A stretch of DNA of 25,407 nt, taken from positions 1-25,407 of IMG/VR virus record IMGVR_UViG_3300042305_001518. One strand, 5' to 3'. This DNA comes from a virus. Each line of letters begins with the position of its first letter. The stretch's first letter is position 1. The translations under genes were made by a program, and so were the position numbers. Below the pieces are notes generated by a model. The model did no database searches, had not been told where the DNA came from, and saw nothing but the letters and a program-made list of their open reading frames with translations. Positions 7,190-16,723 of this stretch are shown here, one piece after another.

Positions 7190-8947
7190 ATGGCAAAAAG
7201 AACACCAGCCCGCCGCCAACCTGCAAGGCGCCGTCCGCGTGGACCGCAGCAGGGAAGTAACATCAGCGCCCCACAGATCGCCCAAGAAGGCCGCGGCCTT
7301 GCCGCTGACAATGTCGGCTTCATCAACCAGAACCTACCGGCGACCGCCAACAACTTCAACGCGATCCAGCAGGCACAGATCGACGCGCAGGCTGGCCGGT
7401 TGGATAACCGCTTCACGCAATCGGCCATCGACGCTGGGCAGAACGTCATGGGCCAATCGCAAGCTCTCGGCGGGCTTGGCTCGCTGGCCTCCGCGCTTGG
7501 CGTTGGCAATATGATATCTGGCCCAACGCGCTCCGAGCGGCAACTTCAGCGCCTTGGACAGCAGGCCATGGGCGTGCGCGCCGACCAAGTAGTTGCACCA
7601 ACCAACGTCCGCGAGGTTGCCGCTCAGAATGTCTCTGGCGCCCAGCTTGGCGCAGTGCGCGACGTGTCGGCAGTCAACGCCGACCGCGTCAGGAATGTCA
7701 GGGCCAGTAATGTCGGTCAAGGCCAACTTGGATCTGCCCTCATGCAGCAGGCCATCAACCGAGCCAGCAGCAACGGAATGCTCTCGCCAGAAGCGTCACG
7801 CGATGCAGTGCAGGCGGCTCGCCAAGGCATGGCAGCGCGCGGTCTGGCTACCGGAGGCGCCGGAATGGCCGCCGAACTTCTCAACCGTGACCGCTACTCG
7901 CGCGCCCGCATGGCCGAAGACAATGCGTTTGCCGCTGCCGTCCAACAGCAGGACATTGCCCGCCAGTTCAGCAATGTCGGCAACCGCTTGCAGGCATCAT
8001 TGGCCAACCAAGGCGTGGCGGCGCAGCAATCATTGGCCAATCAAGCGGCGGCGATGGACGCCCAGCGCCTCAACCAAGGCACCGACCTTTCCATTGCACA
8101 GGCTGACGCTCAATTCCAGCAGCAAGCCAACTTGGCCAACCAAGACGCCGCCATGCGCGCCGGTTTGGCCAACCAGCAGCGCGACCAGTTCCTTGGGCAA
8201 ACGTCCATGGAAGCCCAGCGCCTCAATCAAGCGGCCAACATGCAGCAGACCGACGCAAATCGCTCGTTCATGCTGAATGCCAACAACGCCGTCAACCAAG
8301 GGATGCTCAATCGCCAAAACTTCGGCATGGGGCAGCTTGGTCTTGGCGCCAACCTCTTGGGCAACAGCGCCACGATGGGCATGAATTACGGCAACTACAT
8401 GACGAACCTTGACCCCTACTCCCGCGCCATGAGCGCCGGTATCAACATGGGTCAGTTCTCCGGCGGTGCCGCAGGCAACATGCTCGGCGGACAGCTCGGC
8501 GGGATGATCGACCTGTCTGGTAATGCAGCGACGTTTAATACGAATCGTCAGGACAGCCTTTACAATAACTATCAGAACAATCGGGCGGCGATGCGCTCTG
8601 CGAATATACAGGCGGGTGCCATGCGTGATGCAGGCATGATGAACATGATTGGAGGGATTGGTAGCGGACTGCTGGGCGGCGCGGCGCTCGCCTTCTCAGA
8701 TAAGCGCATGAAGAAAGACATCAAGCCGCTCGGCAAGGCTGGCAGCATTCTTGGTCTCACCGCTTACGAGTTCAGCTACAAGGGCGAGGACAAGAAGCAC
8801 AAGGGCTTCATGGCGCAGGACGTTGCGAAGGTGTTGCCGGAGGCTGTCGCCGAAGTCGATTACAAGGGCAAGAAACGTCTGGCCATCAAGCCAGCGGTCA
8901 TCGGCGCCGCCCTCGCTGAAGAATTGATGGCTGCGAAGGCGGCTTAA
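7190..8947 (+). CDS. Virion protein with C-terminal S74 intramolecular chaperone/auto-processing domain
   Basis: The protein is 585 residues. It opens with a very basic stretch (ARRQPARRRPRGP). Most of residues 25-480 is rich in Ala, Gln and Asn with repeated AQRLNQ, LANQ and QQ motifs, predicting long helices typical of internal or ejected virion proteins. Residues about 503-585 start SDKRMKKDIKPLG and continue HKGFMAQDV and LPEAV. This is the peptidase S74 domain, with Ser503 and Lys508 as the expected self-cleavage dyad. S74 domains guide trimer folding and are then cut off. A 13-residue hydrophobic Gly/Ala stretch (GLLGGAALAF) precedes the cleavage point. The gene is followed by other internal-virion-type genes. 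Confidence 0.75.
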   Translation: MAKRTPARRQPARRRPRGPQQGSNISAPQIAQEGRGLAADNVGFINQNLPATANNFNAIQQAQIDAQAGRLDNRFTQSAIDAGQNVMGQSQALGGLGSLASALGVGNMISGPTRSERQLQRLGQQAMGVRADQVVAPTNVREVAAQNVSGAQLGAVRDVSAVNADRVRNVRASNVGQGQLGSALMQQAINRASSNGMLSPEASRDAVQAARQGMAARGLATGGAGMAAELLNRDRYSRARMAEDNAFAAAVQQQDIARQFSNVGNRLQASLANQGVAAQQSLANQAAAMDAQRLNQGTDLSIAQADAQFQQQANLANQDAAMRAGLANQQRDQFLGQTSMEAQRLNQAANMQQTDANRSFMLNANNAVNQGMLNRQNFGMGQLGLGANLLGNSATMGMNYGNYMTNLDPYSRAMSAGINMGQFSGGAAGNMLGGQLGGMIDLSGNAATFNTNRQDSLYNNYQNNRAAMRSANIQAGAMRDAGMMNMIGGIGSGLLGGAALAFSDKRMKKDIKPLGKAGSILGLTAYEFSYKGEDKKHKGFMAQDVAKVLPEAVAEVDYKGKKRLAIKPAVIGAALAEELMAAKAA

Positions 8948-8965
8948 TTAGAAAGAGACAAAACT

Positions 8966-9481
8966 ATGTTTAGCTATTCACCCCAAGTTGCCGACCAATC
9001 CGGCGAAATTATCGCCGCGGGACAGCTCGGCGCCGCTCAAACTAATGCTCAGATGATGAGCCAGCTCGGAGACAATATCGGCGGCGCCTTGCAGGCCATC
9101 GGCGGAATGTATGGCGAGATTGAAAGCCAGAAAGCCAAAGGCCGCGCGTTCAAGGACGTGTTCAAGGTTGTCTCGCCGTCTCTCGGTATGTCTATGGAGC
9201 AGCTTGAATCGGTCGCTGGCGGGAAACTTAAAAACGACCGCGATTGGTTCAAGGCGTCCGAGATGCTGATGCCAATGATGCCTGCGCTGATCAATTCGCA
9301 GCTTGGGCAGCAACGCATGGAGCAGGCTCCAGCACTGCAGGATCAGCGCACAAACGACCAGCGCGACATCATGTATGAGCGCGAGCGTCTACAGCGTGAG
9401 CGCGAGGCGATGAACGCGCCACAAGGTCCGGCTCCGGTAACCGTCCCAACGGCCATGCGCCGCTTCAACAAACCCATCTAA
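8966..9481 (+). CDS. Hypothetical internal-virion-type protein (171 aa)
   Basis: This 171-residue protein is rich in Met, Gln, Ala and Gly. Its N-terminal half (GAAQTNAQMMSQLGDNIGGALQAIGGMYGEIESQKAKG) predicts an amphipathic helix, and its C-terminal half (QRTNDQRDIMYERERLQREREAMN) a highly charged coiled coil. AGAGAC (8951-8956) lies 9 bases upstream of the ATG as a weak ribosome site. It lies between the S74-domain protein and two larger proteins in the same operon. Composition resembles small ejection or core proteins of short-tailed phages, but no diagnostic domain is visible and the role is inferred from context only. Confidence 0.65.
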   Translation: MFSYSPQVADQSGEIIAAGQLGAAQTNAQMMSQLGDNIGGALQAIGGMYGEIESQKAKGRAFKDVFKVVSPSLGMSMEQLESVAGGKLKNDRDWFKASEMLMPMMPALINSQLGQQRMEQAPALQDQRTNDQRDIMYERERLQREREAMNAPQGPAPVTVPTAMRRFNKPI

Positions 9482-9484
9482 TCT

Positions 9485-10516
9485 ATGTCCACGCGCAACC
9501 GCAACCGACTGCCCGATCCGGTAGAGCCTGATCTTCCGCCGTATAGCCCTAGCGACACCAGCGTGTCCAACTCGCTGGCCGAAATGGACGCTGGCTATGC
9601 GCCCCCGATGAGCGATGAGTACATGGACACTGCGCCGGAAGATGTCGTCAACGATGTGGCAGAGCAAGCGGAGGTGCGTCGCGCTGAACCCGCCGAGCGC
9701 CGTGTCACTTCGTCCACGATGGATCTTTCGTTCATCAACAAGCTCAACGATCCAAACCTGACCGAAGAGCAGGCCGCGGCGGAATACAACAAGCTGCCGC
9801 CCGCGCTGCGCTACGTCTATGACCGCGTTGCTGATTTTTCGTACAACAATGAAGGCAGCGAGACTCCGGCGCAGCTAGACCCGCGTGACGCCAACCGCTG
9901 GCTCGATGAGTTCTACGAGCGCGAGACGAAGGCGAAGCCGGAAGATAAGGCCAACAAGCCGCTCGGCCCGCGCGAGCTGCAGGTCGCCATGGATGACGTG
10001 GCGCTGATGCGCAATACGATTGATTCCATCAAGAACCATGAGGGAAGATCCAAGGCGCTCGGATACCGCGGACCCTTCAACGTCGCCGCGCCTTCCTATT
10101 GGGGCGGTGTGGTCGATCAAGAGACCGGAAAGCAGCGCCCCGCCGCGGGAACTGCCGCCGCCGGATTCTCCAGCCTGATCGACAGCTCGCGCGCCAAGGT
10201 CTTCCTGCCGGTCATCCAGCGTATGCGTGGCTTCGGCTCGATGCAGGTGCGCGAGGCAGAGGCGGCGGTCAATTCGGCCAACCGTCTGTCGCTCGAATTG
10301 AGTGACTCCGACTTCGGCGCCGCTTTGGCAGAGGTTGAAGACTTCGCCGACCGCTTCGAGGCGAGATCGAAGGGTGTGCCAGTGGAAGAGATCAAGGCCG
10401 CAAGGACCGGAGGACAGCCACAATCCGGCGACGCCGCACCGGCTCGCAACACATTCGTCTACGACGGCTCCACCTACGAGCGCCTGCCGGACGGAACTGC
10501 CCGACTTATCGAATAG
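9485..10516 (+). CDS. Hypothetical internal-virion-type protein (343 aa)
   Basis: This 343-residue hydrophilic, acidic protein starts 3 bases after the preceding stop. It opens with a proline-rich, probably disordered segment (residues about 1-70), then has a largely helical middle. The C-terminal part ends TFVYDGSTYERLPDGTARLIE, a short beta-hairpin-like segment that resembles the 'YxGxxYxRLPDGT' ending found in several virion and scaffolding-type proteins. No membrane span or enzymatic motif is visible. Position directly before the giant protein suggests that it is a partner in the internal core or ejectosome. That is inference. Confidence 0.62.
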   Translation: MSTRNRNRLPDPVEPDLPPYSPSDTSVSNSLAEMDAGYAPPMSDEYMDTAPEDVVNDVAEQAEVRRAEPAERRVTSSTMDLSFINKLNDPNLTEEQAAAEYNKLPPALRYVYDRVADFSYNNEGSETPAQLDPRDANRWLDEFYERETKAKPEDKANKPLGPRELQVAMDDVALMRNTIDSIKNHEGRSKALGYRGPFNVAAPSYWGGVVDQETGKQRPAAGTAAAGFSSLIDSSRAKVFLPVIQRMRGFGSMQVREAEAAVNSANRLSLELSDSDFGAALAEVEDFADRFEARSKGVPVEEIKAARTGGQPQSGDAAPARNTFVYDGSTYERLPDGTARLIE

Positions 10517-10522
10517 TACGAC

Positions 10523-13500
10523 ATGCCGCCAAAAATACTCACGGCGGAACAGGTCGCAGAGATTGATCGGCAGCAGCAGAAGCCGGTCAATTGGAGCGCC
10601 GTAATTCCGCAAAAGGAAGACGTTCTGACCGCCCGCGTTAACCGCGAGGCGGCGCGTCAGGATGCTCCCCCTATACTGACGGCCGAGCAGACTGACGCTG
10701 CAGAGGCGCAGAACAGCGTGGCGGCTGAGACGTCTTTTGGCCGCGCCATGGGCGCTCGACCTGACCGCTCGGTCGGTCCTCAAGTTCCTGCTCCCAAGAA
10801 GGTGCTTTCCGCCGCGGAGGTAGACCAAGCGGACTACGAGCGGGTCGGCAACATTTCCTACGTTCCCACTAAGGACGAATGGAAGCGCTACAGCGAACTG
10901 CGCCAGCGCCGCGATGACAAGGTCGGCAAGTTCATCGAGGCGGGCCAAGCAATAGCTGGTGGTCTTGTTCAAGCGGCGGCGGCGACCGCCTATGCGCCCT
11001 TTGACTTTGTAACCCGCGGCACAAAAGCCTATGACGAATGGGTCAATTCCTCCGCGGAAGGAATGCGCCAAGCCAGCATCAGCACCGCCGAGCTGTGGTC
11101 ATGGGCCGGTGATGTCGTCAATGATAGCGTCCGAGAGACCGAGCGCGTCAACATCATCGACAACCAACTGCGCCAGCGACTCGCCGCGGAGAACAAGTTC
11201 ACCGGCAACGCTCAGGCCGACGCGCAGATTTTCGCTCAGGCCAGAGAGCAGGCCATGGCGTCCGGTGCCTACGAAAAGACGCAGGAGCAAGAAGCGAGCG
11301 ACGAGGACACCCAATACCAGCGCTTCGTCCGCGACCGCTCGTTCCAGCAGCAGGCGGCGAACGTTACTGAGACCAACATCGGCACGCTGCCGGACGGCCG
11401 CGCGGAGATGGGCATCGATGAGTCGAAGCTCAATCAGGGGTTAGTCTTGGCCAGCGCCCTTGTTCTCGACCCGCTCAATATTGCCATCCCTGCAGGATTG
11501 GGTGCAGCAAACAAAGTGCGCCTATTGCGCCGCGTTAGCAGCTTGGCAGGCAAGCCACTGAAACTTGGAAGCAAGGTTGCCGGTGGAGCTGCACAGAAAG
11601 CGGAGAACCTTTACTCCGGCATCGTGGAGCGCGTCGAGGGTGCAACCGGCATCGGAGAAGCCGGACAGGCCGCGGCACTCAGCGCTGTATCGTGGAAAGC
11701 GGCAGCAGCCATGGCCACGCTTAAAGGCAGTGGCAAACTGTTGCGACGCGCGGAGCGAGGGCTTGAAACCGGCAGCATCCTCGCCCGCGAGATCGGCATC
11801 GGCGGTGTCGGTGCATCGCGCGTTGAAGCGGCGAGCAAGCTGCGCAGCGCTCCCATCCCTGAGCGCTACCGCCGTGCTTACGATGGCTTTTTCACTTCCG
11901 CGGACAGCACACTGCGCCGCGTCAGCGAGACGCAAGGGCTTTCGCCCATCGCACGCCGGTCGGCCGCAACGCTCGACAAGCTGGGCGCCACGCAGGCATT
12001 CCGCCTAGCCGACGACGCAGTGAGCGGGGCGGTGGCGACGGCGCCCATCGCTGTGCCGCTGGCAGCCATTGCGCCCGAAGAGCGCCAGCCGGAGATCCTT
12101 GGCGCGATCATGACTGTCGGCGCCGGTGCCGGTGTGATCGGCGGCAAGATGCGCCGTATGTCGGAGTTCGATGACGCGCTGGTGGCCAAGATGCTGGCCG
12201 ACGCAGAGATCTCCGGCGGCGACGCCACATCGATGGCCAACATGATGCCGCACGACAAACTGGTCAACATGGCTCGCATGCAGTCGGTCATCTCGCCCAA
12301 GGCGGATTTCATTCCCCTGCGCGCTACGGACTACGAGATCAACACTACGGTCAAGGAAGCTATGGGTCTCGGCACTCGCGGCATCTATGTTGACGCCAAG
12401 AAGGGCCAGCGCCCGCGGATCTTTGTTAACCTAGACAAGATGGCGACCGGCGACGTGGCTGGCCATGAGATCGGCCACGCTATCCTCAAGAGCGACATCC
12501 TCGGCGGTGAGGTGAAGCGCGGCATGCGCGCCATGGTTGACCAGCAGTATGGCACCGATGGAGTCGCCGCCCGCGGACGCGAATACGTCACAGCGAATCT
12601 CACGCAGGAGGTCCGCGATGGCACGACCGGCATCCAACTTGGCGTGCTCAAGCCTGATGAGGTGACACGCATCGCCGCGGCCGGTGGCGACGAAGCGGCC
12701 GAGCAGGCGCTGAAGAATGAGTTTATCCGCGAGCGCTGGGCCAACGACACCGACTGGCGCAAGCGGGCCATCGAAGAGCGCGCCGACATGCTCAACCAAG
12801 AGCGCTTGGCGCAGGGTGAGATCTCTTGGGACTGGGCGCGCGACGAGATTGCAGCGGAGACATTCAGCGGGCTTGGCAGGGGTCTGAACCTTTCCGGCAT
12901 CCGTGCCAGTGGTCCGCTGAGTCGCGCGGTTGGCGCCGCCTCTGCAGGCTTCGAGGCGATGGGCGCTCGGATGCGCGGCAACGGACGGCTGGAGACACCC
13001 AACCGGCTCTTCGTGGAGAACCCGCTCTTCGACACGCCGGAGATGCGCAAGGCGGTCAACAACTACGTCAAGACCTTCGACCGCTATCTGGTCGGTCTGG
13101 AAAAGGAAGGCGCCGTCAAACAGCGCGGGACGCCGATTGCGCCGACCGGCAAGGCTCAGGATGCGGCGCGCAGTCCGCACACGCGCACCTACAGCAACCG
13201 CAACGGCACCGTCATCGAGAGCGACCTCTTCATTGAGCAGCCGGACGGCACGCGGGTGCCGAAGTCGCAGCAGCAGCTCGACACTCAAGAGAAGGTCAGG
13301 GCGGCGACCATCAAGTCGATCAACGACCGCACCAAGTTCGTCAACGAGAACAGCGACGAATGGGGCGCGCGGAAGTTGAGCAATGGTCGCGTCGAGGTTG
13401 GTGGCCCTACCCTTCCGCTGCAGTTCGACCACTTTGTCCAAGTGCCGGAGTGGCTGCGCAGCAAGGCCCGCGAGTTCGAGGCCGGTCGCTCCAAGGGCCG

Positions 13501-16500
13501 CAGCTACCTCTACAGCTACAACGCCATCGGCACCGGCGAGGCCGGAAGCTACAAGATCAAGAACCTCGGCAACGTCGAGGCCAAGACCGGCGAGATGGTT
13601 CCATTCGGCTGGGCGGTCTCCACCAAGAACCACCTGCTGGCCAAGGTCATCGATCTCAACTCGTTCCGCGCCGCGGCGATCCGCGCTATCGACAACGAGC
13701 AGCTCGGCGAGTTTGGCAACGACCTTCGCGCAGTGGAGTCAGGCTTAAAACAGCTTCTCAGCAACTACGAAAACGGCGTGGCCGGTGAAACCGGACTCGG
13801 CGTGACGCGCAAGAACATCCTCAACGGACTGCTCGGCACCGGCACCGTCGTCCAAAAGGCGAGCAACCCTGTGTGGCACACGTTGAACAACCAAGGCAGC
13901 GTCCGCACGTTCCGATTCGACCGGCTCAACTATGCCGACCCGCACGGCACCGGCTACTTCCCGCACTACAACAAGATCAACATCAACGCGCTGCCGGACG
14001 ACGCCGGTCGCATGTCGCTGGATCAATACGGACAGTTCGACGCCGACCGCAAGGCGGCTTGGATGAACAAGGAAGCGGTTAAGCGCGGCTTTACCAACGC
14101 GACCAATTGGCAGAACGCTGACGCGCAGGGATTCCAAACGGCGGATGGGCAGTATCGGCAACAGTTTCCGGCGGGTGGTGCGGCGCAGCGTGGAAGCGCG
14201 TTGCCGGATGTCGCCGTTGTTCCCGAAAGGTTTACCGGCTCTGGCGATGAGGCGGGTCGGCGCTCTCGCTTTGTTCCGCCCCCTGCTTTTTTCAATAGAT
14301 TCGCAATCGAGTCATACGAGCGCGGGGGTAAATTTTTTGACGCAAGCACAGGCGACGATTTGACAGGAAAAACATTCTCGTCTGGCTTCATTGATGTATC
14401 AACAGGCAAGCCGAGATTGTTTGTAGACAATCCGTCTTCCGATATAGGCATTGGCAACACCTATAAAACGAACCTGTTTAAGCAGAGGGCGGGATGGAAG
14501 TGGATATCCGACAATGCGCCAGAGACTTCTACCATAGTTTCCGTTGAGGGCGGGGGCCGACACGTTTATTCGCTGCGCTCTGATTTTGGCGGCGGCGTCG
14601 CGCTTGCAAGGTATTCAGACAAGGCAAGCGAGCCGCGCCTGCGACCCACAGCGAAGGGCGACCTAGTGCTCGGTCAAGAAGTTGGTCGCATAAGTATTCG
14701 CGGAAAAGAGCATCCGGTGTACGACAGCGTTCGTGTTCAATCGCGCACGCCTAGCGGACAGGGTGCGAGAGGTCAGGCGCTGCCTGACAACGAGCCGCGG
14801 ACGCTGCGGGACATGCCGCAATCAGCGCTGAAGGTTTTGCACGCAGACAGCGACGTGCTGCCAAAGCCTTCCAAGAAGCTAACCAACGCCACGGTGGCGC
14901 TGACGCTGGCGGACATCGCCGAGAAGCACAACGGCGGCATCATCACCAGCAGCAACATCACACAGGAGCAAAAGCTGGACCTGATGCAGATCGGCGCCGA
15001 TGAAGCAGAAGCCGCGCTCAAGGCCAGTGGGAAAAATGCGGGCAACTGGTATTCGACAGCAATCCAAGCAGCGCTTGGCATCGCTGGCGTCATCTACCGA
15101 GAACTGTCGGACGTTGTAACTGCGCGCAAACACGCGGTGCTGGCGAAGGAGGCCGACCCAGTGCGCGCCGGTCAATTCGCGCTCAGGCTGCCGCTCGCCA
15201 TTACCAGCCAGAACATGACAGTGAAGCTCAACACCAGAGCTTCTAATGAGCAGTTCAAAATATTTCTCAACACCGGCAAGTTTGACCCAAGCATTGCCTA
15301 CGGCGAAAAAGCCAAGTCGATCAGCGGCAACCTAGACTTGGCCAACGTGATGATCGATGAGCTGGGCAGCGTGCTCGCTCTCGAAGACTTTGTCTCGCGG
15401 ACGTTCACCGTGCGAGAGCTTGAGGCTGAAGCGTCGAAGATTGCCGGACGCAAAATAACCATCGCCGGACGCAAGGATGACATTGTCAATGGTGCTGCAA
15501 TTTTTGGACCCAAGATCGGCCAAGGATTCTTGCAGAATCTGATGGGTAAGTTTGATCCGGTGACCATCGACCTGTGGATGCGACGGACGTGGGGCCGGTG
15601 GACCGGCGACGTAGTCGGCGACGGCGTGACCGCGCAGCGGCTTGGGCGCCTCATCGAAGAGTCGCGAAAGGCAGGACGCAAGCTGCCTGATTCAATCAAG
15701 CGCCTGCGCACCACCATGCGAAGCATGGGCGAGACGAAGACCGGTAAGGCCAAGAAGCCGGAGCTGACCGTATCGGAAGACGTCGAAGCGCGCCTAGAGC
15801 AGGACAGCGCCTTCCGCAAAGACGTAGAGGCTTTTGCAAAACAGGCCAACGCTGAGTTCCAAGCGCTCTACCGCATGATGAGCGATGTGATGTCTCCGGC
15901 GCTGTCCAAGAAGGTGCAGGAAGCTATCGCGCGGGCCGAGAAGCTGCCTGACCAAGCCGATGCAATCTTGTCCGACGTATATCGTGCCGTCATCCGCGAG
16001 CAGACAAAGGTCAAGGCGCAGCTAGACAAGGGCTGGGACTCGATGTCGCTGGACAAAAAGAAAGAGCTGAACGCGCAGCGCTCTCCTGAGTTTGCCAAGC
16101 TCAAGGGTGATGACAGGGCCGCATTGATCAAGCAGTCCAAGCCGATAGCAAAGGGCGATTGGCTCGAAGCGCAGCACGAATCTGCCGGTCGGACGGCCAA
16201 GCTGGACAACCCTCAGAAGAACGCCATCAAGCCTGCTTGGGCCAATGCAGCCAAATCCATCGTCTCGGAGCTTAACCCGATTGACATCCCCAGCGACATG
16301 GACCGCCGCGTCATTACGGAGGTGGTCAATGGTATCCGCGAGGAGCTAGAGCGCCGCGGGTTGAGCGTGACCAATGCGGACGTGCAGGCAATTTTGTGGT
16401 ATCCTGAGAAAGACCTGTGGGCTAAATTAAGGGGAGAAGAAGAGTCCATATTGAAACAAAGCTATGACGACGAATTCATCAGCATCGCGGAAGGACTTGG

Positions 16501-16549
16501 CCTCGGCCAAGAGGCCCGCCAAATCGCAAAGCAGATCAGAGGCTATTGA
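10523..16549 (+). CDS. Giant (2008 aa) ejection/polyvalent-type virion protein with zinc-metallopeptidase motif
   Basis: The protein is 2008 residues. The N-terminal 100 residues carry three copies of an [IV]L[TS]A[EA][QE] motif (residues 5, 51 and 94). Hydrophobic Gly/Ala-rich stretches lie around residues 312-333 and 503-545, suggesting membrane interaction. Residues 648-652 are HEIGH, the HExxH zinc-metallopeptidase signature within DVAGHEIGHAIL, and Glu775 or Glu779 (DEIAAETF) could be the third ligand. An AT-richer module lies at about 1217-1423. The C-terminal third has FDPVTIDLWMRRTWGR (from 1677) and DVQAILWYPEKDLW (from 1953), motifs I associate with very large phage proteins delivered with DNA. 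It is probably packaged in the virion and injected, so it may act in the host cell. Peptidase substrate unknown. Confidence 0.8.
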   Translation: MPPKILTAEQVAEIDRQQQKPVNWSAVIPQKEDVLTARVNREAARQDAPPILTAEQTDAAEAQNSVAAETSFGRAMGARPDRSVGPQVPAPKKVLSAAEVDQADYERVGNISYVPTKDEWKRYSELRQRRDDKVGKFIEAGQAIAGGLVQAAAATAYAPFDFVTRGTKAYDEWVNSSAEGMRQASISTAELWSWAGDVVNDSVRETERVNIIDNQLRQRLAAENKFTGNAQADAQIFAQAREQAMASGAYEKTQEQEASDEDTQYQRFVRDRSFQQQAANVTETNIGTLPDGRAEMGIDESKLNQGLVLASALVLDPLNIAIPAGLGAANKVRLLRRVSSLAGKPLKLGSKVAGGAAQKAENLYSGIVERVEGATGIGEAGQAAALSAVSWKAAAAMATLKGSGKLLRRAERGLETGSILAREIGIGGVGASRVEAASKLRSAPIPERYRRAYDGFFTSADSTLRRVSETQGLSPIARRSAATLDKLGATQAFRLADDAVSGAVATAPIAVPLAAIAPEERQPEILGAIMTVGAGAGVIGGKMRRMSEFDDALVAKMLADAEISGGDATSMANMMPHDKLVNMARMQSVISPKADFIPLRATDYEINTTVKEAMGLGTRGIYVDAKKGQRPRIFVNLDKMATGDVAGHEIGHAILKSDILGGEVKRGMRAMVDQQYGTDGVAARGREYVTANLTQEVRDGTTGIQLGVLKPDEVTRIAAAGGDEAAEQALKNEFIRERWANDTDWRKRAIEERADMLNQERLAQGEISWDWARDEIAAETFSGLGRGLNLSGIRASGPLSRAVGAASAGFEAMGARMRGNGRLETPNRLFVENPLFDTPEMRKAVNNYVKTFDRYLVGLEKEGAVKQRGTPIAPTGKAQDAARSPHTRTYSNRNGTVIESDLFIEQPDGTRVPKSQQQLDTQEKVRAATIKSINDRTKFVNENSDEWGARKLSNGRVEVGGPTLPLQFDHFVQVPEWLRSKAREFEAGRSKGRSYLYSYNAIGTGEAGSYKIKNLGNVEAKTGEMVPFGWAVSTKNHLLAKVIDLNSFRAAAIRAIDNEQLGEFGNDLRAVESGLKQLLSNYENGVAGETGLGVTRKNILNGLLGTGTVVQKASNPVWHTLNNQGSVRTFRFDRLNYADPHGTGYFPHYNKININALPDDAGRMSLDQYGQFDADRKAAWMNKEAVKRGFTNATNWQNADAQGFQTADGQYRQQFPAGGAAQRGSALPDVAVVPERFTGSGDEAGRRSRFVPPPAFFNRFAIESYERGGKFFDASTGDDLTGKTFSSGFIDVSTGKPRLFVDNPSSDIGIGNTYKTNLFKQRAGWKWISDNAPETSTIVSVEGGGRHVYSLRSDFGGGVALARYSDKASEPRLRPTAKGDLVLGQEVGRISIRGKEHPVYDSVRVQSRTPSGQGARGQALPDNEPRTLRDMPQSALKVLHADSDVLPKPSKKLTNATVALTLADIAEKHNGGIITSSNITQEQKLDLMQIGADEAEAALKASGKNAGNWYSTAIQAALGIAGVIYRELSDVVTARKHAVLAKEADPVRAGQFALRLPLAITSQNMTVKLNTRASNEQFKIFLNTGKFDPSIAYGEKAKSISGNLDLANVMIDELGSVLALEDFVSRTFTVRELEAEASKIAGRKITIAGRKDDIVNGAAIFGPKIGQGFLQNLMGKFDPVTIDLWMRRTWGRWTGDVVGDGVTAQRLGRLIEESRKAGRKLPDSIKRLRTTMRSMGETKTGKAKKPELTVSEDVEARLEQDSAFRKDVEAFAKQANAEFQALYRMMSDVMSPALSKKVQEAIARAEKLPDQADAILSDVYRAVIREQTKVKAQLDKGWDSMSLDKKKELNAQRSPEFAKLKGDDRAALIKQSKPIAKGDWLEAQHESAGRTAKLDNPQKNAIKPAWANAAKSIVSELNPIDIPSDMDRRVITEVVNGIREELERRGLSVTNADVQAILWYPEKDLWAKLRGEEESILKQSYDDEFISIAEGLGLGQEARQIAKQIRGY

Positions 16550-16667
16550 GCCGCATGAGCTGGCCGGAGAGCTGACGCACGAACAGCGCGTCAGTTTGGC
16601 CAAGGGTCTTGGCGACCTTTACCGGCGCAAGGTGGCCGAAGACGCTGCCGCTAAAGCCGCGCAGTAA
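16464..16667 (+). CDS. Small hypothetical protein overlapping the giant gene
   Basis: This is a 67-residue frame overlapping the last 86 bases of the giant gene. The part beyond the overlap (HELAGELTHEQRVSLAKGLGDLYRRKVAEDAAAKAAQ) looks like a genuine helical, charged protein and continues the GC-rich codon pattern of its neighbours. No good ribosome site precedes the ATG at 16464; a TTG at 16497 is an alternative start. It would be the last gene of the structural operon. Function unknown. Confidence 0.45.
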   Translation: MTTNSSASRKDLASAKRPAKSQSRSEAIEPHELAGELTHEQRVSLAKGLGDLYRRKVAEDAAAKAAQ

Positions 16668-16723
16668 ACACAGGCAGTCGGTAGCACTCCGACCGCCGCC
16701 GGTTGTAAAACCGTCAAAAACGG

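Noticed and set aside
9875-11071. Long minus-strand ORF (398 aa)
   Set aside because: It runs antisense to two well supported virion-type genes and has low-complexity, domain-free sequence.
12431-13633. Long minus-strand ORF (400 aa)
   Set aside because: It lies wholly inside the giant plus-strand gene, has no domain-like sequence, and is a typical GC-rich shadow frame.
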